A stretch of 6,423 nt of DNA from Actinomycetes bacterium (GTDB lineage: Bacteria; Actinomycetota; Acidimicrobiia; Acidimicrobiales; RAAP-2). The notes below the pieces were generated by a model, which was not told the origin of the DNA, did not search any database, and worked only from the letters and a program-made list of their open reading frames with translations. This document shows, piece by piece, positions 5,984 through 6,423 of this stretch. Made by a program: the position numbers and the translations under genes. Position 1 is the first letter of the stretch. Every line of letters begins with the position of its first letter. The DNA is taken from positions 1 through 6,423 of the forward strand of contig JAJYPU010000104.1 in NCBI GenBank assembly GCA_021795095.1, read 5' to 3'.

Positions 5984-6423
5984 GTGCGTACCTATAGCCC
6001 GAAAGCTAACGACATCACGCGTGCCTGGCACGTCATCGACGCCGAAGGACTGGTGCTCGGTCGGATCGCGACCGTCGCCGCCTCGCTGCTGCGTGGCAAG
6101 CACCGGACCTACTTCGCGCCGCACCTGGACACCGGCGACTTCGTCGTCATCGTGAACGCCGACAAGGTCGTCCTGACGGCCAACAAGGCGGCCCAGAAGT
6201 TCGCGTACCACCACTCGGGGTACCCGGGCGGTCTGCGCTCGACCTCGTGGGCGAAGCTGCTCGCTGAGGACCCGACGACCCTCGTCTATGACGCGGTCAA
6301 GGGCATGGTGCCCCACAACCGTCTCGGCAGCGCCCAGATGGGCAAGCTCTTCGTCTACGCCGGCCCCGAGCACCCCCACGCGGCCCAGCAACCCGTTCCG
6401 TTCGACACCTCGGCGAAGATCGG
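5984..6423 (+). CDS. rplM: 50S ribosomal protein L13 (uL13), 3' end outside window
   Basis: Reading from GTG 5984 gives 146 codons with no stop before the window ends. The product begins [20 protein letters not shown] and continues with L13 landmarks: [73 protein letters not shown] and [16 protein letters not shown]13 proteins are about 140-150 residues, so only a few codons are probably missing. L13 binds 23S rRNA early in 50S assembly. The NRLG-to-PEHPH segment and the start closely resemble actinobacterial L13. The gene has its own promoter, leader hairpin and strong ribosome binding site, unlike the tightly packed genes upstream. rpsI (S9) normally follows and is expected just beyond the right edge, although it is not visible here. 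Confidence 0.96.
   Translation, partial: MRTYSPKANDITRAWHVIDAEGLVLGRIATVAASLLRGKHRTYFAPHLDTGDFVVIVNADKVVLTANKAAQKFAYHHSGYPGGLRSTSWAKLLAEDPTTLVYDAVKGMVPHNRLGSAQMGKLFVYAGPEHPHAAQQPVPFDTSAKI

Noticed and set aside
1..6423. tRNA or rRNA genes, CRISPR arrays, insertion sequences, attachment sites or toxin-antitoxin pairs
   Set aside because: None seen on either strand. Nearly all bases are in recognised genes and the remaining gaps are under 90 bases.

Overview
This window is a high-G+C bacterial ribosomal-protein region, with all genes on the + strand. Gene order and protein sequence suggest an actinobacterium. The uL13 start and its [18 protein letters not shown] tail, the L17 N-terminal block (KRFGGDNAHQKAMMGNL) and the TAGGCT -10 elements all look actinobacterial. 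uS4 keeps a four-cysteine zinc site that mycobacterial S4 lacks, so I lean towards a deep-branching class such as Acidimicrobiia. That placement is an inference and was not tested by a search.

Layout: bases 1-132 are the 3' end of infA (IF-1). Then come rpmJ (L36), rpsM (S13), rpsK (S11), rpsD (S4), rpoA (RNA polymerase alpha), rplQ (L17) and truA (tRNA pseudouridine synthase). This is the classical alpha operon order. Spacing is very tight: a 1-base TAATG overlap between rpsM and rpsK, 2 bases between rpoA and rplQ, and probably a 14-base overlap between rplQ and truA. One polycistronic message with coupled translation is likely. These genes supply the small-subunit head and platform proteins, an initiation factor, the polymerase assembly subunit, a large-subunit exit-region protein and a tRNA modification enzyme.

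From 3899 the layout changes. A 49-base gap carries a GC-rich inverted repeat and a TAGGCT element placed exactly as in leaderless actinobacterial promoters. It leads into a complete M13 (neprilysin/PepO/Zmp1-like) zinc metallopeptidase gene with all catalytic residues. An 86-base gap follows, with a credible -35/-10 promoter, a short GC hairpin and a strong Shine-Dalgarno site. It leads into rplM (L13), which starts at GTG and runs off the right edge close to its expected end.

The peptidase is the only accessory-like gene; it sits between two translation-related transcription units. No RNA genes, mobile elements, CRISPR arrays or long repeats were seen, and no intergenic stretch exceeds 90 bases. 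I do not see a previously undescribed system here. The points of interest are small: promoter architecture, leader structure, start-codon choice and a few residue substitutions.
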